Program-made: the position numbers and the translations under genes
NCBI RefSeq assembly: GCF_000239275.1
Contig: NZ_JH417570.1
Location: 1 to 61,250, forward strand
DNA from: Megasphaera geminata F0357
Lineage (GTDB): Bacteria; Bacillota; Negativicutes; Veillonellales; Megasphaeraceae
Direction of reading: 5' to 3'
DNA length: 61,250 nucleotides
Notes under the pieces: model-generated
Seen by the model: the letters and a program-made list of their open reading frames with translations, nothing else
The model's database searches: none
Told to the model about the DNA's origin: nothing
Part shown: positions 17,915 through 28,157 of the stretch, in pieces
Numbering within the stretch: the stretch's first letter is position 1
How the letters are laid out: every line of letters starts with the position of its first letter

Positions 17915-19816
17915 ATGAACAGGGAAGGCTTACTCTATGTAATTCCTGCGGGACAGTATGGCAAAGAAGGCATTTTAGCCCTTTTGGAGCAGCATCGGGA
18001 AATTAAATTCGTTTCCCTCGTAGGGGTTGACCTCGCCGGTAACGATACGGACGAAAAAATTCCCATATCTGTCTTTTTTGCCGGCTATGAAAGCTTCTTC
18101 GACGGTTCCGCGTTCCAGACTGACGGTTCCTCCGTTGTCCTGCCCGGTATTGCTACGCTGTCGAATGCTCGTGTCGATATTAAAGCGGATCCGAGCGTAA
18201 ATTGGTTTGTCGACTATAATGACGGTAATCTTGATGAAGAAACGGGCAAGCCTGTCGGTACGCTCCGTATTCCGAGCTTCCTCGAGCATGCGACCGGTTT
18301 TATCGATTCCCGCTCCATACTCCGCAATACGACCGACTATGTGGGCGAAGAAATATTGAAACTTGTGAAAAAACACGGTATATCCGGGTTATCTGTAAAT
18401 TCCGACGATATTGAAAAAATTGTTTTCACAACAGCGACAGAATTGGAATTCTGGGTCAAATCGCCGAGCCAGGACGTGGCGTCGCGTAAACTTTCAGCGT
18501 CTCAGAAGCTGCAGGAACAATATTGGCAGCGTACGCACGGTGTTGTCCGTACGGCCTTGGAACAGGCTGTGGAACGCCTTGAAAAATACGGCTTGGAACC
18601 GGAAATGGGCCATAAGGAAGTAGGCGGGATTAAGGCGCATATTGACGACTCCGGTAAATTGATTTTTGTTTTGGAACAGCTTGAAGTGGATTGGAAATTT
18701 TCGTCCGATCCCGTACAGACGGCGGATAATGAAATTCAGGCGCGTATTATTATCCGTGAAGCTTTTCGTGAAAACGGTTTGGACGTTACATTCCAGGCAA
18801 AGCCGATTCACGGTGTGGCCGGCAGCGGCGAACATACGCACATCGGTATAGGTGCCGTTTTGAAAAACGGCGGCTATATCAATCTTTTCAATCCTGACGA
18901 TATGCAAAAGGAGTTCCTCTCCGCTGTCGGTTACGGTTCCATTATGGGTATACTGAAACACTATGAAGTCATTAATCCCTTCATTTCGGCGACGACGGAC
19001 TCGCTCAACCGGCTGAAACCCGGTTTTGAGGCGCCCGTGTGCATCGTTGCCGCGCTGGGCGGTGAAACGCCGGATGTGCCGACCCGCAACCGTTCCATCC
19101 TGGCCGGACTTATTCGCAATGCCGCCAGTCCGAAGGCGACGCGTATCGAAATGCGTGCGCCCAACCCGTTTACCAACACGTATATTGCCCTGGCACTTTT
19201 CTATCTGGCCGCTCTCGACGGCATCCGTTATGCCCTGAACGGCGGCAAAACGACGGCGGAACTTCTGGCGGAGCTTTCCAAGAATGTCGGTGATGATGCG
19301 GATTATCTTGAAAAGAACAGAGCTTATCGTTCGGAAGTTGATGTATTTGAAAACTTCACGGAAGAAGAACGCAATGTCATGTTCGGCAAAGCGCCGGCAA
19401 CGGTCTGGGAAAACTTCAAGGCCTTGACACTCTATCCGGAAAAAATTGACGCTCTCGCCTGCCCGGTTTTCGAACGGCGTGTAATGGAATCATTTAAACA
19501 GGGGGCGCTTATGCGTTGGGCCCTGGAACTCCAGTACCGCATCGTGCCGGATAATCTGGAAAGAGTTATCAATGCCAAAGCCCTTCATATCGACGGTGAC
19601 ACCAATCCCTTGGAAATAGAACGCTGGAAAGTTATCAATGCGCTTCGTACCGAATTGGGCCGCGATACGGACAAGAGTCTGTCCGTCTTTACGCAGATCA
19701 AGCATGCCCTGGCGGCCAAAGACTATGATAAGGCGTCGGAGCTTCAGGTTCTCATGAGCCGGAAAATGAATGAACTGAACGATTTGTATTATGAATATTC
19801 GCACAATGCTTTTTAA
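17915..19816 (+). CDS. glnA: Glutamine synthetase, ~630-residue clostridial form
   Basis: Makes glutamine from glutamate, ammonia and ATP. The 633-residue protein shows the GS catalytic core: AFQTDGSSVVLPGIA, TATELEFWV (acidic metal ligands), KPIHGVAGSGEHTHIGIG (ATP-binding block with the conserved His) and RIEMRAPNPF with the substrate Arg region. It is longer than type I (~450) and shorter than classical type III (~725), as in a clade common in Clostridia and Negativicutes. ATG 17915 sits 6 nt after AAGGAGG; ATG 17912 is too close. It is monocistronic between two terminators. Confidence 0.9.
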   Translation: MNREGLLYVIPAGQYGKEGILALLEQHREIKFVSLVGVDLAGNDTDEKIPISVFFAGYESFFDGSAFQTDGSSVVLPGIATLSNARVDIKADPSVNWFVDYNDGNLDEETGKPVGTLRIPSFLEHATGFIDSRSILRNTTDYVGEEILKLVKKHGISGLSVNSDDIEKIVFTTATELEFWVKSPSQDVASRKLSASQKLQEQYWQRTHGVVRTALEQAVERLEKYGLEPEMGHKEVGGIKAHIDDSGKLIFVLEQLEVDWKFSSDPVQTADNEIQARIIIREAFRENGLDVTFQAKPIHGVAGSGEHTHIGIGAVLKNGGYINLFNPDDMQKEFLSAVGYGSIMGILKHYEVINPFISATTDSLNRLKPGFEAPVCIVAALGGETPDVPTRNRSILAGLIRNAASPKATRIEMRAPNPFTNTYIALALFYLAALDGIRYALNGGKTTAELLAELSKNVGDDADYLEKNRAYRSEVDVFENFTEEERNVMFGKAPATVWENFKALTLYPEKIDALACPVFERRVMESFKQGALMRWALELQYRIVPDNLERVINAKALHIDGDTNPLEIERWKVINALRTELGRDTDKSLSVFTQIKHALAAKDYDKASELQVLMSRKMNELNDLYYEYSHNAF

Positions 19817-19835
19817 ATAATTCCCATATCCTTTT

Positions 19836-19873
19836 AAAGAGCGGGTTCTTTTCGCATAGGAATCCGCTCTTTT
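19836..19873 (+). terminator. Terminator of the glutamine synthetase gene
   Basis: A 13-bp stem with one mismatch (AAAGAGCGGGTTC against GAATCCGCTCTTT) and a T-rich tail, starting 20 nt after the stop codon. Confidence 0.85.
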
Positions 19874-19958
19874 GCCCTTTTGGGGAAAGTCAGGGGAAAT
19901 AGGCACGGAAAAATATTTGACTTTTTGACCAAAAGTGCTGTTTTTGGCTTAAAATCTA

Positions 19959-19987
19959 TTGACAAAGGAAATCAAACATGTTATCTT
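19959..19987 (+). promoter_or_regulatory. Promoter of the hrcA-grpE-dnaK-dnaJ operon
   Basis: A perfect TTGACA (19959-19964), 17-bp spacer and TATCTT (19982-19987). The start point would fall at the beginning of the CIRCE element, so HrcA binding would block transcription. Confidence 0.85.
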
Positions 19988-19998
19988 GTATACAGTTG

Positions 19999-20025
19999 TT
20001 AGCACTCCGCATATCGGAGTGCCAA
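19999..20025 (+). promoter_or_regulatory. CIRCE operator, HrcA-binding site
   Basis: TTAGCACTC (19999-20007), nine bases, then GAGTGCCAA (20017-20025). This is the CIRCE consensus with one change (C for T in the right arm). It lies between the promoter and hrcA, the classic autoregulated heat-shock arrangement. Confidence 0.95.
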
Positions 20026-20047
20026 CAAACGGAACCGAGGTGGACGT

Positions 20048-21085
20048 ATGGAACTGAATGAACGAAAACAAAGAATATTGAACGCCGTCATTCAGGATTA
20101 TATAATGTCTGCCGAGCCCGTAGGGTCACGGACGATAGCACGCAAGTATGATTTGGGCGTCAGTGCCGCAACCATACGGAATGAAATGTTTGATTTGGAA
20201 TTGATGGGCTATTTAGAACAGCCTCACACATCGGCGGGCCGCACGCCGTCAGCCAAAGGCTATCGTTTCTATGTCGACTGTCTCTTGCAGCCGTCGGAGA
20301 TAACGAAGGATGACAGACGTCTGATCCGAGCGTGGCTCAATGATAAAATGGATGATGTGGATCAAATCTTCCAATCAACGGCGAAGGTTCTGTCAAAGAT
20401 GACACATAATGTAACACTTGTCATAGCGTCACGGCAGTTAGGCGCAAAGTTGAAATACATCCGGTTTATGCCGCTTGACGACAGACGGGCTATTATGTTG
20501 ATCGTCGCCGACACGGGACAGGTTGAAAACAGCATTTACAATAAACCTGTTGATGTGGATGTAGACGAGCTGAATATCCTTGCCGAGAAACTAACTTACT
20601 GCCTCGCCGGTACGCCTCTTGAGAAAATCACGACGGATCTCCTTGACAGATTCCGTAATGATGTTGTCGGAGATTTGGATTTGTACCGTACGGCCTTTCG
20701 TTCGCTGCATCGGGCTTTTCGGAAACAGCAGCTCTATCAGGGCGGCACAATGGAACTGCTGAATGTTCCCGAATTTCGCAATGTCGATAAGGCCCGCTCC
20801 CTTTTCGGTATCCTTGAAGAACGGGAAAAAGTATTCGATTTGTTGAGCAACGACGATGAAGAAGACGAAAATCCCGTTGTTGTCCGTATCGGCGATGAAC
20901 ATTCGCCGGTACCGCTCAATGACTGCAGTATCATTGAAGCAACCTTCAGGGGGAACGATGAAGTTCTCGGAAAAATTGCCGTATTAGGCCCGACGAGAAT
21001 GGAATATGCCAAGATAATCGGGCTGCTCGATTTTATGAAAGAGCATATGATACAAGTTCTGGCGCACTATCATGATGACAAGTAG
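20048..21085 (+). CDS. hrcA: HrcA, heat-inducible transcription repressor
   Basis: A 345-residue repressor of class I heat-shock genes that binds CIRCE, with activity tuned by GroEL. The N-terminal winged helix (RKQRILNAVIQDYIMSAEPV, then ATIRNEMFDLELMGYLEQPH and TSAGRTPSAKGYRFYVD) is fully conserved; GAF-like and C-terminal dimerisation parts follow. It lies 22 nt after its own operator and starts the operon with grpE, dnaK and dnaJ. Confidence 0.97.
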   Translation: MELNERKQRILNAVIQDYIMSAEPVGSRTIARKYDLGVSAATIRNEMFDLELMGYLEQPHTSAGRTPSAKGYRFYVDCLLQPSEITKDDRRLIRAWLNDKMDDVDQIFQSTAKVLSKMTHNVTLVIASRQLGAKLKYIRFMPLDDRRAIMLIVADTGQVENSIYNKPVDVDVDELNILAEKLTYCLAGTPLEKITTDLLDRFRNDVVGDLDLYRTAFRSLHRAFRKQQLYQGGTMELLNVPEFRNVDKARSLFGILEEREKVFDLLSNDDEEDENPVVVRIGDEHSPVPLNDCSIIEATFRGNDEVLGKIAVLGPTRMEYAKIIGLLDFMKEHMIQVLAHYHDDK

Positions 21086-21100
21086 GGAGGTAGACAATAG

Positions 21101-21689
21101 ATGAGCGAGAATGAAGAAAAACATGAGGAGCAGGATGAGAAGCAGAATGCATCTGTACTGGATGCTAATGTAAATACGGAAAAACAGGATGAAGATCCTG
21201 TCGAAGAAACGGCGACAACGGAAAAAGACGCGGCGGAAACCGAAGAAACGGCCGCTGCCGTAAAAGAAATACAGGACAAGTTCGTGCGTCTTCAGGCGGA
21301 TTTTGCGAACTTTAAAAAGCGTTCTTCGGCGGAACGCCTGCAAGTGGCCAATGTCATCAGGGGTGAGATGGTCGCCGACATCCTGCCGGTCATCGATAAT
21401 TTTGAACGGGCGCTGCAAGTGCCGCAGGAGAAACAAAATGACGATGTAAAACCTTTTATCGAAGGCTGTGAAATGATTTATAAACAGCTTGCAGGTGTCC
21501 TTGAAAAGACGGGCGTGACAAAGATTGAGGCGCTTGATAACTTTCGACCCGAACTATCATCAGGCCGTTATGCGCGTACCTGCTGAGGGCGTGCCTGACA
21601 ATACGATAGTAGAAGTCTTGCAGGACGGCTATCTGCTCGGGGACAAAACAATCCGTCCCGCCATGGTAAAAGTTGCATTTAACGGTTAA
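21101..21689 (+). CDS. grpE: GrpE nucleotide exchange factor (frameshifted near C-terminus)
   Basis: Cochaperone that releases ADP from DnaK. An acidic N-terminal tail and a long coiled coil ([20 protein letters not shown]) lead to the beta-domain. The frame open from 21101 runs to 21586 with a nonsense tail after KIEALDN; shifting frame at about 21541 recovers [20 protein letters not shown] through VKVAFNG, with the stop at 21689. Restoring one A and one C (GATAAACCTTTCGAC for GATAACTTTCGAC) rebuilds the canonical FDPNYHQAV motif exactly. Two adjacent homopolymer deletions are inferred. Confidence 0.9.
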
Positions 21690-21723
21690 CAGATCGTGTG
21701 TATATATTGAGGAGGAATTTAAT

Positions 21724-23577
21724 ATGTCTAAAGTAATCGGTATTGATTTGGGTACTACAAACTCGGTCGTCGCAGTTATGGAAGGCGGCGAACCTACAGT
21801 AATTACAAATACGGAAGGCTCCCGTTTGACCCCGTCTGTCGTCGGTTTTTCCAAAACAGGGGAACGGCTCGTCGGCGAACTGGCCAAACGTCAGGCTATT
21901 TCCAATCCGGAAAATACGGTTTCTTCCATTAAACGTCACATGGGCGAAAACTATACGGTAAAAATTGAAGGCAAGGACTACACACCGCAGGAAATTTCCG
22001 CAATGATCCTGCAGAAACTGAAAGAAGATGCTGAATCTTATTTGGGCGAAAAAGTAACGCAGGCGGTTATTACCGTGCCGGCATACTTCTCCGACAGCCA
22101 GCGTCAGGCCACCAAGGATGCAGGTAAGATTGCCGGCCTTGACGTCCTCCGCATAATCAATGAACCGACAGCGGCGGCTCTTGCATACGGCCTCGATAAG
22201 GGCGGCGACGGGAAAATCCTCGTATTCGACCTGGGCGGCGGTACGTTCGATGTATCTATTCTTGAACTGGGCGACGGCGTATTTGAAGTAAAAGCGACAA
22301 ACGGCAATACCCATTTGGGCGGCGACGACTTTGACAACGCCGTTATGAATTGGATGGTTTCCGAATTCAAAGGGCAGTCCGGTATTGACCTTTCTCAGGA
22401 TAAATTGGCCGAACAACGGTTGAAAGATGCTGCCGAAAAAGCAAAGATTGAATTGTCCACCGTCCTGTCGACCAATATTAACCTGCCGTTCATCACGGCG
22501 GACGCAACGGGGCCGAAACATCTGGATCTTACGCTTACGCGCGCTAAATTCAATGAATTGACGGCAAACCTCGTACAGGATACGATGGAACCGACCCGCC
22601 AGGCGATTAAAGATTCGGGCCTTTCTATTGACGAAATCGACAAGATTATCCTCGTCGGCGGTTCCAGCCGCATTCCGGCGGTACAGGAAGCTATTAAACA
22701 TATTCTCGGCAAAGAACCGGACAAGGGCATCAACCCGGATGAATGCGTCGCTATAGGCGCGGCTATTCAGGCAGGCGTTCTCGTCGGCGACGTCAAGGAC
22801 GTGTTGCTCCTCGACGTGACTCCCTTGTCTCTCGGCATCGAAACAATGGGCGGTGTCTTCACGAAGATTATCGAAAGAAATACAACCATTCCGACGGAAG
22901 GCAAACAGATTTTCTCGACAGCCGTTGACAACCAGCCTTCCGTTGATGTACACGTCCTTCAGGGTGAACGTGAAATGGCTGCGGATAATAAGACTCTCGG
23001 CCGTTTCGAATTGACCGGCATTCCTGCGGCTCCCCGCGGCGTACCCCGCATTGAAGTCGCTTTCAACATTGATGCCAACGGGATTGTAAATGTTTCCGCA
23101 AAAGATCTCGGTACGGGCAAGGAACAGCAAATCACTATCACTTCTTCGTCAGGACTCGATCAGAGCGAAATTGACCGCATGGTAAAAGAAGCGGCGGCTC
23201 ACGAGGCGGAAGATAAAAAACGCAAAGAAGCTATTGAAGCTAAAAATAACGCCGATTCTCTCGTGTATCAGGCTGAAAAGACGCTGAAAGAGGTAGGCGA
23301 TAAAGCGGACCAGGCAAAGGTGTCCGAAGTAAAGGATAAGATTGCCGCTTTGAAAGAAGCTATGAAGGGCGATGATATCGAACAGATCAAGAGCGCGTCC
23401 GAAGCATTGACAAAACCTCTCTATGAATTGAGCGGCGATATGTATAAACAGGCTGAAGCTCAGCAGCAGGCAGCGCAGCAGTCCGCCGGTCAGGAACAGA
23501 CAGGCGGTAATGCGGACCAAGCTGATGACAATGTTGTTGACGCCGATTATAAGGTAGTGGATGACGACCAGAAATAA
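21724..23577 (+). CDS. dnaK: DnaK, Hsp70 chaperone
   Basis: A 617-residue Hsp70. ATPase domain motifs [32 protein letters not shown] and [12 protein letters not shown] are intact; the substrate-binding domain begins near [17 protein letters not shown], and a Gln-rich tail ends in [14 protein letters not shown] 21724 follows GAGGAGGAATTT. It works with GrpE and DnaJ encoded on either side. A 483-codon open frame on the opposite strand is a known codon-bias artefact of dnaK genes. Confidence 0.98.
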   Translation: MSKVIGIDLGTTNSVVAVMEGGEPTVITNTEGSRLTPSVVGFSKTGERLVGELAKRQAISNPENTVSSIKRHMGENYTVKIEGKDYTPQEISAMILQKLKEDAESYLGEKVTQAVITVPAYFSDSQRQATKDAGKIAGLDVLRIINEPTAAALAYGLDKGGDGKILVFDLGGGTFDVSILELGDGVFEVKATNGNTHLGGDDFDNAVMNWMVSEFKGQSGIDLSQDKLAEQRLKDAAEKAKIELSTVLSTNINLPFITADATGPKHLDLTLTRAKFNELTANLVQDTMEPTRQAIKDSGLSIDEIDKIILVGGSSRIPAVQEAIKHILGKEPDKGINPDECVAIGAAIQAGVLVGDVKDVLLLDVTPLSLGIETMGGVFTKIIERNTTIPTEGKQIFSTAVDNQPSVDVHVLQGEREMAADNKTLGRFELTGIPAAPRGVPRIEVAFNIDANGIVNVSAKDLGTGKEQQITITSSSGLDQSEIDRMVKEAAAHEAEDKKRKEAIEAKNNADSLVYQAEKTLKEVGDKADQAKVSEVKDKIAALKEAMKGDDIEQIKSASEALTKPLYELSGDMYKQAEAQQQAAQQSAGQEQTGGNADQADDNVVDADYKVVDDDQK

Positions 23578-23602
23578 GATGTAAGAAAAGGAGCTGCCTA
23601 GA

Positions 23603-24829
23603 ATGAGTAAAAAAGATTATTATGAAGTGCTCGGCGTATCGAAAGATGCGAGCGAGGCCGATATAAAAAAGGCGTTCCGTAAGCTTGCCGTTAAGTATCA
23701 CCCCGACAAAAACCGGGATAACCCGGAAGAAGCGGAAAAGAAATTTAAGGAAATCAATGAAGCGTACGGCATTTTGTCGGACAAAACGAAACGCGCACAG
23801 TATGACAGGTTCGGTCCCGATGCTTTTCAGGGCGGCGGTGCCGGCGGGTTCGACGGCTTCAGTCAGAGCGGCTTCGGCGGTTTCGGGCAGGACTTCAGCG
23901 GTTTCGGCGATATCTTCGATTCTTTCTTCGGCGGCGGTCGCAGCAGACAGCAAAACGGTCCTCAGCGCGGTGCGGACTTGCGCTATGATATCGACATCTC
24001 CTTTAGACAAGCTGTTTTCGGGACGGAAATGGAAATTACCGTCCCGAAGGAAGATACCTGTGACCATTGTCACGGCAACGGTGCCGAACCGGGCAGTAAC
24101 ATAGGCACCTGCCCCGATTGTCACGGTACGGGCCAGCAGCGGGTCGTGCAGAACACGCCTTTCGGACAGATGGTCAATGTGCGGACATGTACGCGTTGCG
24201 GCGGTTCGGGTAAGATTATCGAAAAGAAATGTAAAAAATGTCATAGCGCAGGCAATGTCAAAGTACGCAAAAAAATCCAAATCAGAGTTCCGGCCGGTGT
24301 TGATGACGGCGCTCGCCTGCGCGTGGCCGGTGAAGGTGAACCGGGCAGTCACGGCGGCGGTCACGGTGATTTATATGTTTATATTTTCGTGCGTAAGGAT
24401 GACCGTTTTGTTCGTCGCGGCAACGATATCATTTCCCAGCAGACAATCAGTTTTACTCAAGCCGCATTAGGGTCCACAATCCGTGTTGAAACGATGGACG
24501 GTAAGATTGATTTGAAGATTCCCGCCGGCACGCAGACGGGGACGCTTTTCCGCATCAAAGGCAAGGGCGTTCCTTATCTCGGCTCGAAGGACAGGCGAGG
24601 CGATCATCATGTACAGGTCAATATTGCGGTACCGAGGCGTCTGAATAACAGGCAGAAAGAATTACTCAGAGAATTCGGTATTGCCGGTGGTGAGGATTGG
24701 ATTACGGAAGACGACGAAAAGGCGGATAAAAAGGAAAAAAAAACTAAAAAAGAAGGATTTTGGGACAAATTGACAAAGTTTATTCGTGAGAAATTTATCG
24801 GATACAGTCGATTTGCAGCTGGAATATAA
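23603..24829 (+). CDS. dnaJ: DnaJ, Hsp40 cochaperone
   Basis: A 408-residue class A J-protein. The J domain has HPDKN at residues ~33-37, followed by a Gly/Phe linker ([18 protein letters not shown]). Four zinc-binding repeats are present: [24 protein letters not shown] and CKKCHSAG; the last keeps both Cys but not the usual second Gly pattern. The C-terminal substrate domain and dimerisation helix end in a basic tail. It stimulates DnaK ATP hydrolysis and presents unfolded clients. A hairpin 8 nt downstream may reduce readthrough into prmA. Confidence 0.97.
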   Translation: MSKKDYYEVLGVSKDASEADIKKAFRKLAVKYHPDKNRDNPEEAEKKFKEINEAYGILSDKTKRAQYDRFGPDAFQGGGAGGFDGFSQSGFGGFGQDFSGFGDIFDSFFGGGRSRQQNGPQRGADLRYDIDISFRQAVFGTEMEITVPKEDTCDHCHGNGAEPGSNIGTCPDCHGTGQQRVVQNTPFGQMVNVRTCTRCGGSGKIIEKKCKKCHSAGNVKVRKKIQIRVPAGVDDGARLRVAGEGEPGSHGGGHGDLYVYIFVRKDDRFVRRGNDIISQQTISFTQAALGSTIRVETMDGKIDLKIPAGTQTGTLFRIKGKGVPYLGSKDRRGDHHVQVNIAVPRRLNNRQKELLREFGIAGGEDWITEDDEKADKKEKKTKKEGFWDKLTKFIREKFIGYSRFAAGI

Positions 24830-24836
24830 GTATATG

Positions 24837-24868
24837 GCTGCGGGCGTTATACATGTCCGCAGCTTTTT
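24837..24868 (+). terminator. Terminator-like hairpin between dnaJ and prmA
   Basis: A 7-bp GC-rich stem (GCTGCGG / CCGCAGC) with a 13-nt loop is followed by TTTTT. As no promoter is visible before prmA, it is probably a partial terminator that lowers expression of the distal genes relative to the chaperones. Confidence 0.75.
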
Positions 24869-24889
24869 CGGTTGAGGGGAATAAAGCTT

Positions 24890-25771
24890 ATGAAATGGAG
24901 AGAAGCGGGATTGATCGTCCCGGCCGCGTCCGTCGATATTGTCAGTCTGCTGCTGTGGGAATGCGGTACGAACGGTTCTATAATTCATGATGATAAAACG
25001 AGGGACGGTCTTGTCTCTTTGACCGTCCATATACCCGATGAGGGCGCGGATACGGTTATCGCCCGTATGAAGGCGTGCCTTGACGCCTTGTGGGCGGACA
25101 ATCCCGCTTGGCAGGCATACACTTTTGTACAGGGGCGGGCTGAAGAGGATACATGGCTTTATGCGTGGCAGCAGTATTTTTGTGCCGAGAAAATATCGGA
25201 ACGTTTTTGGGTCGTACCGGTATGGGAAAAAACGGATCCTCCCGACGCGGCGGAAGTACTCCGTATTGAACCCGGAGTGACTTTCGGCAGTGGGTTTCAC
25301 GATACGACGCGTATGTGCGTCCGTTATCTGGAAAAGTTTGTCCGGCCCGGTCAAATCGTATATGATATAGGTACAGGCACGGGAATCCTTGCCGTTACGG
25401 CTGCAAAATGCGGCGCGGCCGCAGTAAGGGCTGTCGACTTTGATCCTGCGGCTGTAAAACAGGCCGCTGTTAATGCGAAGTTGAACGGTGTCGACGAAAT
25501 TCTGGATATTTCACGGAGTGATCTGCTGAATGACCTGGGCGATGCTGTTCCCCGGGCGGATTTGATTGTCGGCAATTTGGTGACCGACCTTATTTTGCGC
25601 CTTTTACCGGAACTTCCGTCATACTTGAAAGAAAACGGTATTTTTATCGGCAGCGGCATTATTGACGAACGGATTGATGAAGTCCGTCAGGTCGTGCGGA
25701 AACGCGGTTTTACACAGATTGCCGAGGATTTGGAAAACGGCTGGTATACCGTCGTTTTGAGGAAAACGTAA
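24890..25771 (+). CDS. prmA: PrmA, ribosomal protein L11 methyltransferase
   Basis: A 293-residue SAM-dependent enzyme that methylates ribosomal protein L11. The class I Rossmann motif YDIGTGTGILAVTAAKCGA lies near the middle, preceded by the substrate-site GVTFGSGFHDTTRMC, and DLIVGNLVTDL is the post-motif with the NP-like catalytic segment altered to GNLV. ATG 24890 lies 9 nt after GAGGGGA; an in-frame TTG further up overlaps that SD. It is translationally coupled to rsmE (TAATG). Confidence 0.93.
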   Translation: MKWREAGLIVPAASVDIVSLLLWECGTNGSIIHDDKTRDGLVSLTVHIPDEGADTVIARMKACLDALWADNPAWQAYTFVQGRAEEDTWLYAWQQYFCAEKISERFWVVPVWEKTDPPDAAEVLRIEPGVTFGSGFHDTTRMCVRYLEKFVRPGQIVYDIGTGTGILAVTAAKCGAAAVRAVDFDPAAVKQAAVNAKLNGVDEILDISRSDLLNDLGDAVPRADLIVGNLVTDLILRLLPELPSYLKENGIFIGSGIIDERIDEVRQVVRKRGFTQIAEDLENGWYTVVLRKT

Positions 25772-26496
25772 TGAGAAAACTGTTTACATCTTTCCCTATA
25801 GGCGGAGAATTTCATCTGACAGCCGACGACACGCATCATCTTATGCGTGTCCTGCGGGCTGCCACAGGTGATGAGGTCATCGTAACGGACAGCAGGGGCG
25901 CCTCCTTTCACTGTAAAATAAACGGCATGGACGGGAAAGAGGCTGTCCTTCTGCCTGTTGCACGGGTGGAAGAAACTGACACGGCAGGCCCCGAACTCAT
26001 TTTAGCGGCTGCCGTTCTGAAAAACGATAAGTTCGACTGGCTCGTTCAAAAGGCGACGGAACTTGGTGTAAACCGCATTATTCCTATACAAATGAAATAC
26101 TGTGTAGTAAAATTAAATGAAAAACGCCGCCTTGAAAGATGTAAAAGATGGCAAAAAATAGCTTTAGAAGCGGCAAAACAATGCGGTCGTACGGACGTGC
26201 CGCCTGTTGATGACGTACATTCTCTTGCTGAGCTTGTCCGTGATTACGGAGATCGTTTTATCGTCGTCCCTTATGAATTGGAAACGGTGCCGGCGCAGGC
26301 CGCGGCAGTTGCGGCGAGCAGGGCGGATACGGTCGTCTGTATCGGGCCGGAAGGCGGTTTTGCGAGGGAAGAAATAGAGTTTCTCAAAACCTGTGAGCGG
26401 TGTATGACCGTTTCTCTGGGCAGGCGTATTTTGCGTGCCGAGACGGCGGCACTTACGGCAGCTGCCGTTATTATGTATGAAAGAGGTTTTAAGTGA
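25771..26496 (+). CDS. rsmE: RsmE, 16S rRNA m3U1498 methyltransferase
   Basis: A 241-residue SPOUT methyltransferase. A PUA-like N-terminal domain (about residues 1-70, with HHLMRVLRAATGDEV) precedes the knotted domain containing KATELGVNRIIPIQ and the SAM-binding knot CIGPEGGFAREEIEFL ... SLGRRILRAETAA. It modifies U1498 in the decoding region. It overlaps prmA by one base and mtaB by one base (TGATG). Confidence 0.95.
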   Translation: MRKLFTSFPIGGEFHLTADDTHHLMRVLRAATGDEVIVTDSRGASFHCKINGMDGKEAVLLPVARVEETDTAGPELILAAAVLKNDKFDWLVQKATELGVNRIIPIQMKYCVVKLNEKRRLERCKRWQKIALEAAKQCGRTDVPPVDDVHSLAELVRDYGDRFIVVPYELETVPAQAAAVAASRADTVVCIGPEGGFAREEIEFLKTCERCMTVSLGRRILRAETAALTAAAVIMYERGFK

Positions 26497-27812
26497 TGCC
26501 GACTATCGCTTTTACGACGCTCGGTTGCCGGGTAAATCAATATGACACGGACAGTATGCGCGGCCTTTTCTTCGCCGACGGTTTTACGGAGACCGATTTT
26601 AACGGCCGTGCCGATGTATATGTTATCAATACGTGTTCCGTTACACATATGGGCGAAAAGAAATCCCGCCAGATTATCAGGCGGGCAAAAAAGAATAATG
26701 CCGACGGTCTTGTTATCGTGACGGGATGCTATGCCCAACTCAGTCCGGACGCGCTGGCGGCCATTCCCGACGTCGACGCCGTTATCGGTACAAATGAACG
26801 AAAAAATATTGTGCCCGTCGTCAACCGTCTTTTGTCTGAACGTACGAATGTGGCCGTACAGGCCGTGCATGATGTTATGGGCAGAGACGCCTTTGAAGAA
26901 ATCCCTCTCTACCCGTCAGCGGTTGAACATACGCGCGCCGATTTGAAGATCCAGGAAGGGTGCAATAACTTTTGCAGCTACTGCATCATTCCGTATACGC
27001 GGGGAAGCCTTAAATCACGTCGCCCCGATGCGGTTATAGCCGAAGCCGGACGTCTTGCCGAAGCCGGGTTTAAAGAAATCGTTCTCACGGGGATCCATCT
27101 CGGGGCCTACGGACTTGATTTGCCTGAGCGGCCCACATTGGCGCTTATCCTCAAACGCCTTATTGAAGAAACGGATATTGAACGCATACGGATGGGCTCC
27201 GTCGAGTCTGCGGAGATTGATGATGCTCTGATTGATGTTATCAATTCGTCGTCCCGTATTTGCCCTCATCTACATCTGCCTATACAGTCGGGGGCCGATG
27301 AAATTTTACAATCCATGCGGCGTCGTTACACAAAAGATGAGTATATTTCTCTGATTGAACGATTGACCGGACGGATTCAAGGCCTCACCGTGTCGACCGA
27401 CCTGATTGTAGGCTTTCCCGGTGAGACGGATATGCTCTTTGCGGAGACCATGGACACATTAAACCGCTTGCGGTTTTCCCATATCCATGCCTTTCCCTAT
27501 TCGCCTCGGCAGGGGACACCCGCCGCCGCGATGGCAGGTCAAGTGCCGAATAATGTGAAGAAGCGGCGTGTCGATACGGTCAACGCTCTTTCAGAACGGC
27601 AGAAAAAAGCGCTTCTCGACAGTTTGATCGGAGCGGAGGTACAGGTTTTATTGGAAGAAATAAAGGACAATGCGGGGGAAGGCTTTTCAGAACAATATGA
27701 ACGGGTCCGCGTGGCAGTACCGGCCGGATGTGAGAGAGGCCGTATTATAGATGTCCTGTTGACAGGCAGAGACGGCACTGTCCTTACAGGAAGAGTAAAG
27801 GAGGCATTTTAA
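26496..27812 (+). CDS. mtaB: MtaB-type tRNA t6A37 methylthiotransferase
   Basis: A 438-residue radical-SAM enzyme that converts t6A37 to ms2t6A37 in tRNA. The UPF0004 domain begins FTTLGCRVNQYDTDSM with further Cys residues in NTCSVTHMGEKKS and VTGCYAQL; the radical SAM site is CNNFCSYC; a TRAM domain closes the protein. Three N-terminal Cys bind the auxiliary cluster. The pattern fits MtaB (YqeV) rather than MiaB. ATG 26496 is preferred; the GTG one codon earlier precedes the rsmE stop. Confidence 0.92.
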   Translation: MPTIAFTTLGCRVNQYDTDSMRGLFFADGFTETDFNGRADVYVINTCSVTHMGEKKSRQIIRRAKKNNADGLVIVTGCYAQLSPDALAAIPDVDAVIGTNERKNIVPVVNRLLSERTNVAVQAVHDVMGRDAFEEIPLYPSAVEHTRADLKIQEGCNNFCSYCIIPYTRGSLKSRRPDAVIAEAGRLAEAGFKEIVLTGIHLGAYGLDLPERPTLALILKRLIEETDIERIRMGSVESAEIDDALIDVINSSSRICPHLHLPIQSGADEILQSMRRRYTKDEYISLIERLTGRIQGLTVSTDLIVGFPGETDMLFAETMDTLNRLRFSHIHAFPYSPRQGTPAAAMAGQVPNNVKKRRVDTVNALSERQKKALLDSLIGAEVQVLLEEIKDNAGEGFSEQYERVRVAVPAGCERGRIIDVLLTGRDGTVLTGRVKEAF

Positions 27813-28157
27813 ATGGAAGATTGTATTTTCTGTAAAATTACGAAGGGTGAAATCCCGAGCAGAAAAGTATATGAAGACGATAATTTTTATGCTTTTGAAG
27901 ATATCGCCCCCGTGACACCCGTACATGTTCTCGTCGTTCCGAAAAAACATGTACGGAGTATTGCGGCGCTTACGGAAGCCGATACGGAGGTGGCCGGCAA
28001 AATGCTCACGGCTATTCAGAAAACGGCAGAAAAGATAGGTCTTGCTGAAGACGGCTATCGTGTTGTTTTCAATACCGGTGAAAAAGCCGGTCAAACCGTG
28101 CACCACCTGCATGCGCATATTCTGGGCGGCAAGGAAATGGCCTGGCCGGGAGTGTAA
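27813..28157 (+). CDS. hinT: HinT-type HIT family nucleotide phosphoramidase
   Basis: A 114-residue HIT protein with DCIFCKITKGEIPSRKVYED at the N-terminus and the His triad in GQTVHHLHAHILGG. Bacterial HinT hydrolyses purine nucleoside phosphoramidates; the physiological role is uncertain. It directly follows mtaB with no gap, SD AAAGGAGG, and is followed immediately by a 38-codon frame. Confidence 0.94.
   Translation: MEDCIFCKITKGEIPSRKVYEDDNFYAFEDIAPVTPVHVLVVPKKHVRSIAALTEADTEVAGKMLTAIQKTAEKIGLAEDGYRVVFNTGEKAGQTVHHLHAHILGGKEMAWPGV

Noticed and set aside
21679-23130. 483-codon open frame opposite dnaK
   Set aside because: dnaK codon bias regularly opens long antisense frames; the product has no recognisable domain and no SD or promoter.
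23387-24364. 325-codon frame opposite dnaJ
   Set aside because: Low-complexity Thr/Ala-rich translation caused by the Gly-rich dnaJ linker and codon bias.
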